This document shows, one piece after another, positions 12,333 to 20,436 of a DNA stretch of 22,367 bases. Origin of the DNA: an uncultured Verrucomicrobiota bacterium (GTDB taxonomy: Bacteria > Verrucomicrobiota > Kiritimatiellia > RFP12 > UBA1067); the NCBI GenBank assembly GCA_947305585.1, contig CAMZDY010000009.1:1-22367 (forward strand), given 5' to 3'. Every line of letters begins with the position of its first letter. Position 1 is the stretch's first letter. Position numbers and translations under genes: made by a program. The notes beneath the pieces are model-generated. The model made no database searches, had not been told where the DNA came from, and worked only from the letters and a program-made list of their open reading frames with translations.

Positions 12333-14350
12333 GTCGTTTTCCATTGAGGTTGGGCGGGAGGACGGGATGGACGCGAATAGCCGCGATAGCCCGAGCCGCC
12401 CGCATATTCCATCGACGACAGCGACAGCCGCCTGCGGTTGACGAGCGAATCGGGGATTTCGGTCACGAACATGCTCGGGTTCACGGGGAACATGCCGCCA
12501 TCGGGCGTCTTGCGGATGGTGGGGGAAAAGAGATGAAGCTGGTCTTTGGCGCGCGTCACCGCCACGTAGAAGAGACGGCGTTCTTCGTCCATGCGGCCTT
12601 CTTCGGCGGCTTTCTGGCTGGGGAACATGCCTTCCGAAAGCCAGGGAACGAATACGACCGGCCATTCCATTCCCTTGGCCTGATGGACGGTCGATAGCGT
12701 GACGCGATCTGTATCCGGGTCGTTGCGGCGAACGTCCAGATTGGTCAGGAGCGCCACGTCCGCCAGAAATCCTTCGAGTCCGCTTTCGGAAGCGGCGATC
12801 TGGGCGGCAAGTTCCTTGATGTCGTCCAGCCGGTCGTCGGCCTCCTCGCCCTCGAACTCGCGGTGCAGATGGCCGGAATAGAAATATTCGCAGAAATCCT
12901 CCACCACCTTGCCCGTTTCCTCCCGCTCCAGATGGTCGCCGGCGCGGGAAAAAGCGCTCGAAATCTGCTGCCAGGACGGTTTGGCCTTGGCGCCCAAAAG
13001 CCCTTCAAGCGCCTCGCGGTCGGACTGCAAGCGTCCATCGAACATGCCGCCCAATTTATCCCAGAACTTCTTGGCGGACTTTTCGCCCACTCCAGGCAGA
13101 AGCCCCATCAACCGCATGAAACTCAGTTCGTCGCGCGGATTGACGAGGAGCCGCAGATAGGCGAGCACGTCCTTGGTGTGGAGCTGTTCGAATACGCCGA
13201 TTCCGCTGGTGATGCGATGCGGCACATGCATGCGCGCAAACGCCATCTGCACGTCGATGGACTGGAAATGGCTGCGGTAGAGCACCGCCATGTCGCTGTA
13301 GCGGTAGCCCATTTCACGGTACTCGCGCACGAGCCGCAGAATCTCCTGCGCCTGCGCCTTGCCGTCGTAGCAAGTGCACTTCCAAGGCTTGTCGCCGGAC
13401 GGGGAACGGAACGCGCGGAGCTGCTTCTCGAACTGGCCGGTAGCATCCTTCATCACCACGTTCGCCACGTCCAGGATGCCGGGTACGGACCGGTAGTTGC
13501 GTTCGAGCTTGACGATGCGGCAGCCCTCCCAACGCTTGGGGAAATCCATGATATTCTCGATCTGCGCGCCGCGCCAGGTGTAGATGCACTGGAAATCGTC
13601 CCCCACCGCCATGATATTGCGCCACTTTTCCGCGAGGATATCGGTGAATTCCGCCTGCAGTCCGTTCGTATCCTGGTATTCGTCCACCAATACGTGCTGG
13701 AAATGCTCCTGCAAGAGTTCGCGCACGCCAGGCTGGGTCTTTAGGAGTTTGAGTCCGTAAACAAGCAGATCGTCGAAGTCCATCGCCCCCAACTCGAGCT
13801 TGCGCGCCATATACTTGCCGGCGATGGCGGCAATGGCCTCGGGGTCGATGCCGGCCGTCTTCGTCTGCCATCTGGACGCGATCGCCTCCACGCTCTTGCC
13901 TTCGTTGGCCGATTCGCTGATGATCTTGGCGATAAGTTCCTTCTTGGGGAAGTCCTTGGGGTTGGGGATGTCGGCCTTGATGATTTCGCCGATCAGCTTC
14001 TTCTGGTCGTCTTCGTCCAGAATCTGGAATCCGGGCTGAAAACCGAGTTTGCCGCCATAGCGACGCAACAGCCGGGCGCAGACGGAATGGAACGTGCCCG
14101 ACCAGATCGAACTTACGGCATCGCCGCAGAGCTTCTGGGCGCGCTCCTGCATTTCCCGGGCGGCGCGGTTGGTGAAGGTGAGCAGCAGAATGCGCGAGGG
14201 ATCCACGCCCTGCTCGATGAGGTATGCCACCCGATGCACCAGCGTGCGCGTTTTGCCCGTTCCGGCCGCCGCCAGCACGAGCAAAGGACCGTCGCCCGCA
14301 GTGGCCGCCGCGAACTGTTCGGGATTGAGGAGCTGGGAAAAGTCGGTCAT
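12320..14350 (-). CDS. UvrD/PcrA-type superfamily 1 DNA helicase
   Basis: The 676-residue protein is a 3'-5' SF1A helicase. Motifs in order: Q-motif LNPEQFAAA, Walker A AAAGTGKTRT (GTGKT at 30-34), TFTNRAAREM, LVDEYQDTN (motif II), VGDDFQCIYTWRGA, LERNYRS, VTLSTVHQAKGMEWPVVFV and RRLFYVAVTRAKDQLHL. All ATPase residues are present, so it should be active in repair or replication-fork processing. The start is set at ATG 14350, where homology begins; a GTG at 14365 overlapping the capD-like stop is an alternative. Neither has a clear ribosome site, which suggests reinitiation from the upstream gene. Confidence 0.93.
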   Translation of the reverse strand: MTDFSQLLNPEQFAAATAGDGPLLVLAAAGTGKTRTLVHRVAYLIEQGVDPSRILLLTFTNRAAREMQERAQKLCGDAVSSIWSGTFHSVCARLLRRYGGKLGFQPGFQILDEDDQKKLIGEIIKADIPNPKDFPKKELIAKIISESANEGKSVEAIASRWQTKTAGIDPEAIAAIAGKYMARKLELGAMDFDDLLVYGLKLLKTQPGVRELLQEHFQHVLVDEYQDTNGLQAEFTDILAEKWRNIMAVGDDFQCIYTWRGAQIENIMDFPKRWEGCRIVKLERNYRSVPGILDVANVVMKDATGQFEKQLRAFRSPSGDKPWKCTCYDGKAQAQEILRLVREYREMGYRYSDMAVLYRSHFQSIDVQMAFARMHVPHRITSGIGVFEQLHTKDVLAYLRLLVNPRDELSFMRLMGLLPGVGEKSAKKFWDKLGGMFDGRLQSDREALEGLLGAKAKPSWQQISSAFSRAGDHLEREETGKVVEDFCEYFYSGHLHREFEGEEADDRLDDIKELAAQIAASESGLEGFLADVALLTNLDVRRNDPDTDRVTLSTVHQAKGMEWPVVFVPWLSEGMFPSQKAAEEGRMDEERRLFYVAVTRAKDQLHLFSPTIRKTPDGGMFPVNPSMFVTEIPDSLVNRRRLSLSSMEYAGGSGYRGYSRPSRPPAQPQWKTTWRR

Positions 14351-14361
14351 CGCGCGTAAGA

Positions 14362-15726
14362 TCACTTGGTGATGTAGATCTTGGCGAGGTCGGTCTTGTA
14401 GCAGGACTTTTCCGAAATGTCGAGCTCCTCGAAGAGTTTCTCGCCCGGTCTTATCCCGGTGAAGACGATTGGGATGTCCACATACGGCAGGTAGCCCGCC
14501 TGGCGGATCATGCTCTCGGCCAGCTCCACGATGCGCACGGGCTTGCCCATGTCGAGCGTGTAGATGGCGCGCTCCGGACGGCTCGCCGCCTGCAACACCA
14601 GCGAAACGGCTTCATCGACCGTCATGAAATAGCGTTTCATGTCCGGATGGGTCACGGTCACCGGACCGCCCTTCGCGATCTGCTCCTTGAAAAGCGGCAC
14701 CACCGAACCGGAAGACCCCAGCACGTTGCCGAACCGGACCGCCGCGAACGAAGTGGTCGATTCCCGGTTGAAATTCATAAGCGCGCGTTCGGCCGCCTCT
14801 TTGGTCTTGCCCATGACGGACACGGGATTGACGGCCTTGTCGGTGCTGATCATGACAAAGCGCTCAACCCCGTGCTGTCCGGCCAGTCCCGCCAAAGTAA
14901 TGGTGGCCTGCGTATTGTTGAGATAGCCGGCTTCGGGATTCTTCTCCACCATCGGCACGTGCTTGTAGGCGGCCGCGTGCAACACCACCTTGGGGCAATG
15001 CTCCTCGAAAACGGCATCCATCTTCTCTTCGTCGCCGCAATCCGCCATGATCGGCACGAACGCCACGTTGGGACACATGGCCGTCATCTTCCGGTCGATC
15101 TCGTAAAGCGCGTTCTCGCCGCGCTCCACGAGCAGGATCTTGGAGGCGCCCGCAAACGCCACCTGGCGGACGATTTCGGAGCCGATGCTGCCGCCCGCGC
15201 CGGTCACCATCACGCATTTGCCCATCAGGAACCGGGCGGCAAGCGTGTTGTCGAACCGGCGTTCGGTGCGCTCCAGGAGACCCGACTCGCGCTGACGTTC
15301 CAGGCAGTAATGCTTCCAGGCGAAACGCACCGCGATCATCCCGGCCGAAGCGAAAGCCGCAGTCATCGCCGCCACCGTGTAGGGCGGACGCAAATAGGCG
15401 TAGGCCATGCTCTCCATCGCGAAACGCATCGCCACCAGCACCACCACGCTCAAACCGGCCGCCACGAGATAGCGCGGAACCTCCGTCATGCGCATCTGGC
15501 GCCACGACCTGCGGTAGACGCCGCACACGGCCAGCATCAGCAGATGCACGGTTGCGACCGTCGCGAAACTGCACCCCACCGCCCGCCAGCCCCACTGGGG
15601 GGCCAGGAAGTTCATGCGCAGAAGAAACGCCGTGAGATACGCCGCCGCCACGATGGCGAGATCGGCAACCATCGCCAGAACACGCAGGAAGACCACTTCC
15701 GCCCAAGCTTTGCCGCGACTTGTCAT
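14362..15726 (-). CDS. CapD/FlaA1-like membrane nucleotide-sugar dehydratase, short form
   Basis: This 454-residue enzyme has four N-terminal membrane helices (about 12-37, 50-71, 86-104, 115-137) followed by an SDR domain: GAGGSIG (176-182) binds NAD(P), HAAAYKHVPMVE and STDKAVNPVSVMGKTKEAAE carry the catalytic region, and the C-terminal ends in FTGIRPGEKLFEEL. The family converts UDP-GlcNAc-type sugars for capsule, O-antigen or glycan synthesis. Most membrane members are near 600 residues because a Rossmann-like CoA-binding domain lies between helices and SDR part; here the spacer is only about 35 residues, so that domain is absent. ATG 15726 overlaps the cdsA stop (ATGA). Confidence 0.88.
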   Translation of the reverse strand: MTSRGKAWAEVVFLRVLAMVADLAIVAAAYLTAFLLRMNFLAPQWGWRAVGCSFATVATVHLLMLAVCGVYRRSWRQMRMTEVPRYLVAAGLSVVVLVAMRFAMESMAYAYLRPPYTVAAMTAAFASAGMIAVRFAWKHYCLERQRESGLLERTERRFDNTLAARFLMGKCVMVTGAGGSIGSEIVRQVAFAGASKILLVERGENALYEIDRKMTAMCPNVAFVPIMADCGDEEKMDAVFEEHCPKVVLHAAAYKHVPMVEKNPEAGYLNNTQATITLAGLAGQHGVERFVMISTDKAVNPVSVMGKTKEAAERALMNFNRESTTSFAAVRFGNVLGSSGSVVPLFKEQIAKGGPVTVTHPDMKRYFMTVDEAVSLVLQAASRPERAIYTLDMGKPVRIVELAESMIRQAGYLPYVDIPIVFTGIRPGEKLFEELDISEKSCYKTDLAKIYITK

Positions 15727-16388
15727 CGGATGAAGAAATAGAGGATCGCCGGAGCGATGAGGAGCGAATCGAACATGTCCAGAAACCCGCCCATGCCGTT
15801 GGTGAACTTCATGGCGGAGGAGTCTTTGACGCCGATCCAACGCTTGAACTTGGATTCCACCAGGTCGCCCAAAGTGCCGAGCACCGCCGCCGCGAGACCG
15901 AACGCCAACGCCTTGGCGAGCGGGAAGTGGGTTGCGGGGATGAAGCAGCACGAAACGAGCGAAGAGAGCAGGATCGATCCGGCCATGCCCTCCCAGCTCT
16001 TGTTGGGCGAAATGCCTGGACACATCTTGTGGTTTCCGCATTTCATGCACTTGGCGGACGTGAGGCCGAACGCGAATCCGCCCACGTCGGAAAACTTGAT
16101 GATGGCAATCACGTAAAGGAGCATCACGTTATTGTAGGTGTTGACGATCATCGCGAGCATCGACAATCCGCCCGCGATGAACGCCGCGCCGGCCACCAGC
16201 CAGCAAACCGAAACCGGAGTGACCTTGGAAAACTTTTTCCGCAACAGCAGCGCGTATTCCGCTACCGCCAGGGCCGCGAGCGCGCCGACGACCGGCACTG
16301 CCGCTTTGGGCGGGATGAACAGAATGGCGCAAATGGCCGCCGCACCAACCGCAAGTCCCGTGAAAGTTCTTTTGGCTACCGGATTCAT
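15723..16388 (-). CDS. cdsA: Phosphatidate cytidylyltransferase (CDP-diglyceride synthase), atypical signature
   Basis: CdsA makes CDP-diacylglycerol from CTP and phosphatidate in the inner membrane. The 221-residue protein is largely hydrophobic helices, with FSDVGGFAFG (Asp101), SPNKSWEG, and LGDLVESKFKRWIGVKDSS near 172-191. Two points deviate from the textbook signature: the P-G-H-G-G block is T-N-G-M-G-G (196-201) and D-R is D-M (204-205). Similar relaxed versions are, from memory, common in PVC bacteria. A cysteine cluster (Cys114, 117, 123) lies just before SPNKSWEG where other CdsAs have a plain basic loop. ATG 16388 overlaps the uppS stop (ATGA). Confidence 0.9.
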   Translation of the reverse strand: MNPVAKRTFTGLAVGAAAICAILFIPPKAAVPVVGALAALAVAEYALLLRKKFSKVTPVSVCWLVAGAAFIAGGLSMLAMIVNTYNNVMLLYVIAIIKFSDVGGFAFGLTSAKCMKCGNHKMCPGISPNKSWEGMAGSILLSSLVSCCFIPATHFPLAKALAFGLAAAVLGTLGDLVESKFKRWIGVKDSSAMKFTNGMGGFLDMFDSLLIAPAILYFFIR

Positions 16389-17047
16389 TTCTTCAACCTT
16401 CCTCCCATTCTGCGTTCCCGTTTGGCGTACGATTCCAGGGCTTTGTCGAACTCCGCCCGATCGAAATCCGGCCAAAGGGTTTCGGTGAAATAATACTCGC
16501 TGTAGGCGCTCTGCCACAACAGGAAATTGCTGGTCCGTTGTTCGCCGGAAGTACGGATGATCAGATCGGGATCGGGCAGTCCGGCCGTGTCGAGACACTT
16601 GGCGAAGTCCTCCTCCGATCCGCCTTTGAACTTCATGGCCGCGCGCACGATCTCGTCCCTGCCGCCGTACGAAAGCGCCACTATCAGCGTGAAATCGCCA
16701 TCGGCCGTCCTGGCTTCGAGGTCCGCGATCTCCGCCTGGAGCTTCTCGCTCAAATCGCCGCGGCGTCCGATCACCCGGAAGCGCACCCGCTCTTTGACGA
16801 GCGTCTTTTCCTTGGAGTGGATAAAGCCGGACAATAGCTTCATCAGCCCCGAAACTTCCTCTTCCGACCGCTTCCAGTTCTCCGTGCTGAAGGCGTAGAC
16901 CGTGAGGTATTTGATCCCGGCGTCCTTGCAGTAATGCATGCACCTATCGAGCGCCTCCGCCCCCGCCCGATGCCCCATGAGGCGCGGCAGGTGGCGCTTT
17001 TCGGCCCACCGGCCGTTGCCGTCCATGATTACCGCCAGATGCTCCAT
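16385..17047 (-). CDS. uppS: Undecaprenyl diphosphate synthase (cis-prenyltransferase)
   Basis: UppS extends farnesyl diphosphate with IPP to the C55 carrier used for peptidoglycan, O-antigen and capsule. The 220-residue protein starts HLAVIMDGNGRWA with catalytic Asp9, then RLMGHRAGAEA, YAFSTENWKR, LSYGGRDEI, and DLIIRTSGEQRTSNFLLWQ, and EYYFTETLWPDF near the end. All substrate-binding residues are present. The N-terminus is very short before the first strand, but no upstream start exists because the ATG overlaps the purA stop by one base (TGATG). Adjacent cdsA is the usual neighbour; dxr, which often follows, is not here. Confidence 0.96.
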   Translation of the reverse strand: MEHLAVIMDGNGRWAEKRHLPRLMGHRAGAEALDRCMHYCKDAGIKYLTVYAFSTENWKRSEEEVSGLMKLLSGFIHSKEKTLVKERVRFRVIGRRGDLSEKLQAEIADLEARTADGDFTLIVALSYGGRDEIVRAAMKFKGGSEEDFAKCLDTAGLPDPDLIIRTSGEQRTSNFLLWQSAYSEYYFTETLWPDFDRAEFDKALESYAKRERRMGGRLKK

Positions 17048-18324
17048 CAGATGTTGATCCGGAGCGTGGTCTCGCGGGCGGGCCCTACCGACAGCACGCC
17101 CAGTTTGCCGCCACAGATCTCGAGGATGCGGTCGATATACTTCTTGGCGTTTTCGGGAAGTTCGGAATAGTCGGTGATGTGACTCGTTTCACACTGCCAG
17201 CCGGGCATCTCTTCGTAGATGGGTTCGCAGGTGGCGAGCGCGTCGAGGTCCATCGGGAACGTCTGGTAGACGAATCCGTCGGGACGGCGATAGCCCGTGC
17301 AGATCTTGACGACCGGGAAGGTGTCGAGCACGTCCAACTTGGTCATGGCCCAATAGTCGATGCCGTTGATGCGCCGCGCGAAACGCGCCACGCACGCGTC
17401 GAACCAGCCGCACCTCCGGGGGCGGCCGGTCGTGGCGCCATATTCGCCTCCGCGCTGGCGCAAGGTTTCGCCGTCTTCGTCGAAAAGTTCGGTGGGGAAC
17501 GGACCCTCGCCCACCCGCGTGGTGTAGAGCTTCAAAACTCCGATCACCCGGTCGATGCACCGGGGACTCACGCCGGAACCGGTGCAGGCGCCGCCGGCCG
17601 TGGGGTTGGAGCTGGTTACGAAGGGATAGGTGCCGAAGTCGATATCGAGCATCGTAGCCTGGGCGCCTTCGAACAGAACGGACTTTTCAGCCTCCAGCTG
17701 CTCGTGGATGAACTGGATGGTGTCGGTCACGTACGGCATCAACGCGGGCTTGACCGGCATATAGAGCCGGACCATCTCTTCCGGATCGAGCGGCTGGGCG
17801 TTGAGCGCCTTTAGCTTGCGGTTGGCCTCTTCCACGTGTTCGCGGATGAGATCTTCGAAATTGGGCTTGAGAATATCGCCCACGCGCATGCCGCTCCGGC
17901 CCACCTTGTCCGCATAGGCCGGACCGATCCCGCGCCCGGTGGTGCCGATCTTCTTGCCTTCGGGACGCGCCGCCTCGTCGGCCCGGTCCAAAGCCCGGTG
18001 CCACTGCATCACCATCTGCGCCCGCTCGGAGATATGGAAGCGTCCCTGTAGCTCGAAGCCCCAGCTCTTGACCTGCTCGAGCTCCTTCATGAGATCGAAC
18101 GGATCCATCACCACGCCGTTGCCGATGATGCAATGCTTGCCTTCGTGCAGCACGCCCGACGGCACCAGATGCAGCACGTATTTCTTGTCGCCCACCACTA
18201 CGGTATGGCCGGCGTTGGATCCGCCTTGAAAGCGCACCACCACGTCGGACTCTTCCGTCAGGAAGTCGATGACCTTGCCCTTGCCTTCATCGCCCCATTG
18301 GGCACCCACCAGCACTGTGTTCAT
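17047..18324 (-). CDS. purA: Adenylosuccinate synthetase
   Basis: PurA joins IMP and aspartate with GTP in AMP synthesis. The 425-residue protein opens VLVGAQWGDEGKGKVIDFL (catalytic Asp in WGDEGKGK), then NAGHTVV (catalytic His), TTGRGIGPAYADK, LFEGAQATMLD, TTGRPRRCGWFDA and a C-terminal SVGPARETT. Length is standard. The ATG at 18324 is preceded by AGGA about 10 nt upstream and by its own promoter (18358-18386). It heads the unit that ends with dus. Confidence 0.97.
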   Translation of the reverse strand: MNTVLVGAQWGDEGKGKVIDFLTEESDVVVRFQGGSNAGHTVVVGDKKYVLHLVPSGVLHEGKHCIIGNGVVMDPFDLMKELEQVKSWGFELQGRFHISERAQMVMQWHRALDRADEAARPEGKKIGTTGRGIGPAYADKVGRSGMRVGDILKPNFEDLIREHVEEANRKLKALNAQPLDPEEMVRLYMPVKPALMPYVTDTIQFIHEQLEAEKSVLFEGAQATMLDIDFGTYPFVTSSNPTAGGACTGSGVSPRCIDRVIGVLKLYTTRVGEGPFPTELFDEDGETLRQRGGEYGATTGRPRRCGWFDACVARFARRINGIDYWAMTKLDVLDTFPVVKICTGYRRPDGFVYQTFPMDLDALATCEPIYEEMPGWQCETSHITDYSELPENAKKYIDRILEICGGKLGVLSVGPARETTLRINI

Positions 18325-18357
18325 TTTGGTTTTTCCTATTTTAAATGGTTATGGTAT

Positions 18358-18386
18358 ATTATATCATAAAAAGACGTTCAAGTAAA
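18358..18386 (-). promoter_or_regulatory. Promoter of the purA unit, embedded in the end of the PHP gene
   Basis: A -35 TTTACT (18381-18386), a 17-bp spacer and an extended -10 TGA-TATAAT (18358-18363) lie 33 nt before the purA ATG. The start of transcription would be near 18351, with a leader of about 26 nt containing AGGA. The -10 hexamer contains the TAA stop (18359-18361) of the PHP gene. The 13-bp core TATGATATAATAT matches the two other promoters. Confidence 0.75.
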
Positions 18387-19186
18387 GGGGAAATAAAAGA
18401 TTCCGACACTTCCATCCCGAGCGCGATATGCGGCTTGTTGGCGCCGTGGAAGTCGCTTCCGGCCGATTTTACCAGTCCCAAACGGTCCGCCATGCGGGTA
18501 AACTCCACGTTCATCTCCGGGGTGTTGGCTTCGTACAGCGCCTCGAGTCCGTCCAGGCCCATTTCCTTCAGCGGCCACAAATTGCGTTCCACGACGGAAA
18601 AGTCCACTCCTTCGGTTTTCCACCGGAAAGACCAGTATCGCGGGTGCGCCATGACCGCGATCCCCCCTGCCGCATGCACCACCTTTATCGCCTCCTCCTG
18701 CGAGGGCTGGTAGCGCTCCACGAAACAGCTCGTGGACTCGGGCGAATCCTTCATGAGATACCGGCTGAACGCCTCTGAGATGCTCTTCACGTACCCCTTG
18801 TCCATCAGCCAGCGGGCGAAATGGGGCCGGGCCAGAACCTCGCCGTGGGCATAGGCGGCTATCTCGTCAGCGGGGATTTCGATGCCCAAGCGCGCGAACC
18901 GGCCGATGATTATCCGGTTGCGCTCGTTGCGCCCTTCGAGAATCTTGCGGAGAAACTTCCGGAGCCCTTCATGGCCGGGATCGATCCCCAGTCCGAGCAG
19001 ATGAAACTGGTCCAGCCCCTCGCCCGGATCCACCGCGAGCTCGATTCCCCTGGAGCCGGCGTCCACATTGTCGTGATCGGTGATGATATAGTGCCTCATC
19101 CCGATCCGGTCGGCCTGGACCGCGATTTCTTCCGGCGAAAAGGTTCCGTCCGAGAACGACGAATGGAGGTGGAAATCAACTTTCAT
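18359..19186 (-). CDS. PHP-domain phosphoesterase (RNase AM/YciV-like)
   Basis: The 275-residue protein has the PHP metal-binding pattern: DFHLHSSFSDG (His6, His8), IITDHDN (36-40), RGIEL (Glu49), LARPHFA, VMAHPRYW and SAGSDFHG. Members of this group hydrolyse 3',5'-nucleoside bisphosphates or short RNA 5' ends; the exact substrate is inferred. Between TDHDN and GIE only about six residues remain where the family has roughly 25 (helix 2 and the following strand), so the protein is shortened internally but keeps all metal ligands. The ATG at 19186 overlaps the end of the phosphomannomutase gene by 11 bp, with GGAGAAG upstream. Its last codons and stop form part of the purA promoter. Confidence 0.85.
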   Translation of the reverse strand: MKVDFHLHSSFSDGTFSPEEIAVQADRIGMRHYIITDHDNVDAGSRGIELAVDPGEGLDQFHLLGLGIDPGHEGLRKFLRKILEGRNERNRIIIGRFARLGIEIPADEIAAYAHGEVLARPHFARWLMDKGYVKSISEAFSRYLMKDSPESTSCFVERYQPSQEEAIKVVHAAGGIAVMAHPRYWSFRWKTEGVDFSVVERNLWPLKEMGLDGLEALYEANTPEMNVEFTRMADRLGLVKSAGSDFHGANKPHIALGMEVSESFISPLLERLFMI

Positions 19187-20054
19187 GGATGATCTTCTCC
19201 GCCCCCCGGATCCATTCGCGCATCGAATCTTCGCTCGCTGCCTCCACCAAAAGCCGCAAATAAGGCTCGGTGTTGGACTTCCTCACCGACATCCATCCTT
19301 CCGGTTTTTCCATCCGGTAACCGTCCATATCGTTCACCTCGCCGCCGAACCACGCCCGGATACGCTCCATCGCGCCGTCCTTGTCCTCCACCTTGTAGTT
19401 GAGTTCTCCGGAATTGAAATACCGCCGGGCGATCGGAGCCATCAGGCGCGAAAAAGTCTCGCCCCGGCGCTTGGCTTCCGCCGCCCGGCCGAGAATCCGG
19501 ATGGCCGCCAAAATGCCGGAATCGCACCCGTGGAAGTCGCGGAAGTAATAGTGTCCGGCCAGTTCCCCGCCGCCGATCGACCCCACCTTGCGCAAAATCG
19601 GCTTGGCGAACGCATGCCCCACCGGCACCATTACCGGCTCGCCGCCATGCTCGCGGATATATTCGATCACGCCCCGGCTGGTGCGCACGTCGTGGATCAC
19701 CTTCTCGCCCTTCACCTCCACCACCAGCGGAATGAGATAGTCGGGCTGGACGAACGCCCCCTTTTCGTCCACCACCATGCACCGGTCGGCGTCGCCGTCG
19801 AACACGATGCCGAGATCGAGCCCTTCACTCCGCACCAGTTCCGAAATCTGCACCCGGGCCGCGGGGTCGAGCGGATTGGGGCTGTGCGCGGGAAAGCTCC
19901 CGTCCATCGTGTCGTTGATGATCTTGGCCCCGGGGAAAAGCCGCCGGACCAACAGCGAGGCCATGCCGTTGCTGGCGTCGATACCGAACTTGAGCCCGGT
20001 CAGATCGGGCATTTGCGCCTGCATGAAACCGATATAGCGCTCAAGATAGTCCAT
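19176..20054 (-). CDS. Phosphomannomutase/phosphoglucomutase, C-terminal part (domains 2-4)
   Basis: The 292 residues hold domains 2-4 of an alpha-D-phosphohexomutase: FDGDADR (86-91) binds the catalytic Mg, GGELAGHYYFRDF (162 onward) contains the sugar-binding Glu, DSGI follows, and RKSNTEP (about 258-264) binds substrate phosphate. HYYFRDF..CDSG is typical of the phosphomannomutase branch; the usual Ser of GExSGH is Ala. The phosphoserine domain is missing here and lies in the preceding overlapping frame (20041-20436). The ATG at 20054 is 14 bp inside that frame and has GGAGG (20064-20068) 9 nt upstream, so separate translation is possible. A frameshift within one gene is the main alternative. 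Confidence 0.8.
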   Translation of the reverse strand: MDYLERYIGFMQAQMPDLTGLKFGIDASNGMASLLVRRLFPGAKIINDTMDGSFPAHSPNPLDPAARVQISELVRSEGLDLGIVFDGDADRCMVVDEKGAFVQPDYLIPLVVEVKGEKVIHDVRTSRGVIEYIREHGGEPVMVPVGHAFAKPILRKVGSIGGGELAGHYYFRDFHGCDSGILAAIRILGRAAEAKRRGETFSRLMAPIARRYFNSGELNYKVEDKDGAMERIRAWFGGEVNDMDGYRMEKPEGWMSVRKSNTEPYLRLLVEAASEDSMREWIRGAEKIIHES

Positions 20055-20436
20055 TGACGATCGCCTCCACTTTGTCCAGTCCGTCCTTGTACCCCACCGG
20101 CAATGCGGTTCGGATCGACACTTTGAGTCCGTTGTCCGTAGGCGGATTGTGCGAAGCCGTAATCATCACCGACGCATCGAAACCGTCCTCGGCCGTGAAA
20201 AAATAGACCATCGGCGTGGTGGAGAGACCCAAGTCGCTCACTTCGGCCCCACTCGTCTCCAGTCCCTTGACCAGCGCCTCGTGCACGGCCGGCGAGGTAA
20301 GCCGGCAGTCGCGCCCGACCAGCCACTTCCTGGCGTTCAAAACTTTCGGCAGCGCCTCGCCCACCTTGCGGACGGTGTCGAGATCGAAATCCTTGCCGAA
20401 GGTTCCGCGCATGTCATACGCTTTGAAGAATCCCAT
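20041..20436 (-). CDS. Phosphomannomutase/phosphoglucomutase, N-terminal part (domain 1, phosphoserine)
   Basis: The 131 residues form domain 1 of an alpha-D-phosphohexomutase: FKAYDMRG at the start, VGRDCRLTS, and MITASHNPPTDNG with the phosphorylated Ser95. The frame ends at TGA 20041 right after the domain, while the rest of the enzyme follows in the next frame (19176-20054). Compared with full-length relatives about 15 linker residues are missing between the two. Start: ATG 20436, 7 nt after a perfect AAGGAGG; the ATG at 20442 would be only 1 nt from it. It overlaps ribF by 23 bp. It is either a real split enzyme or a frameshifted gene. Confidence 0.75.
   Translation of the reverse strand: MGFFKAYDMRGTFGKDFDLDTVRKVGEALPKVLNARKWLVGRDCRLTSPAVHEALVKGLETSGAEVSDLGLSTTPMVYFFTAEDGFDASVMITASHNPPTDNGLKVSIRTALPVGYKDGLDKVEAIVNGLS
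20064..20068 (-). promoter_or_regulatory. Candidate ribosome binding site for the second phosphomannomutase frame
   Basis: GGAGG sits 9 nt upstream of the ATG at 20054. It also encodes Val-Glu-Ala codons of the first frame, so it could be coincidental. If used, the second part would be translated independently and coupled to termination of the first part at 20041. Confidence 0.5.
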
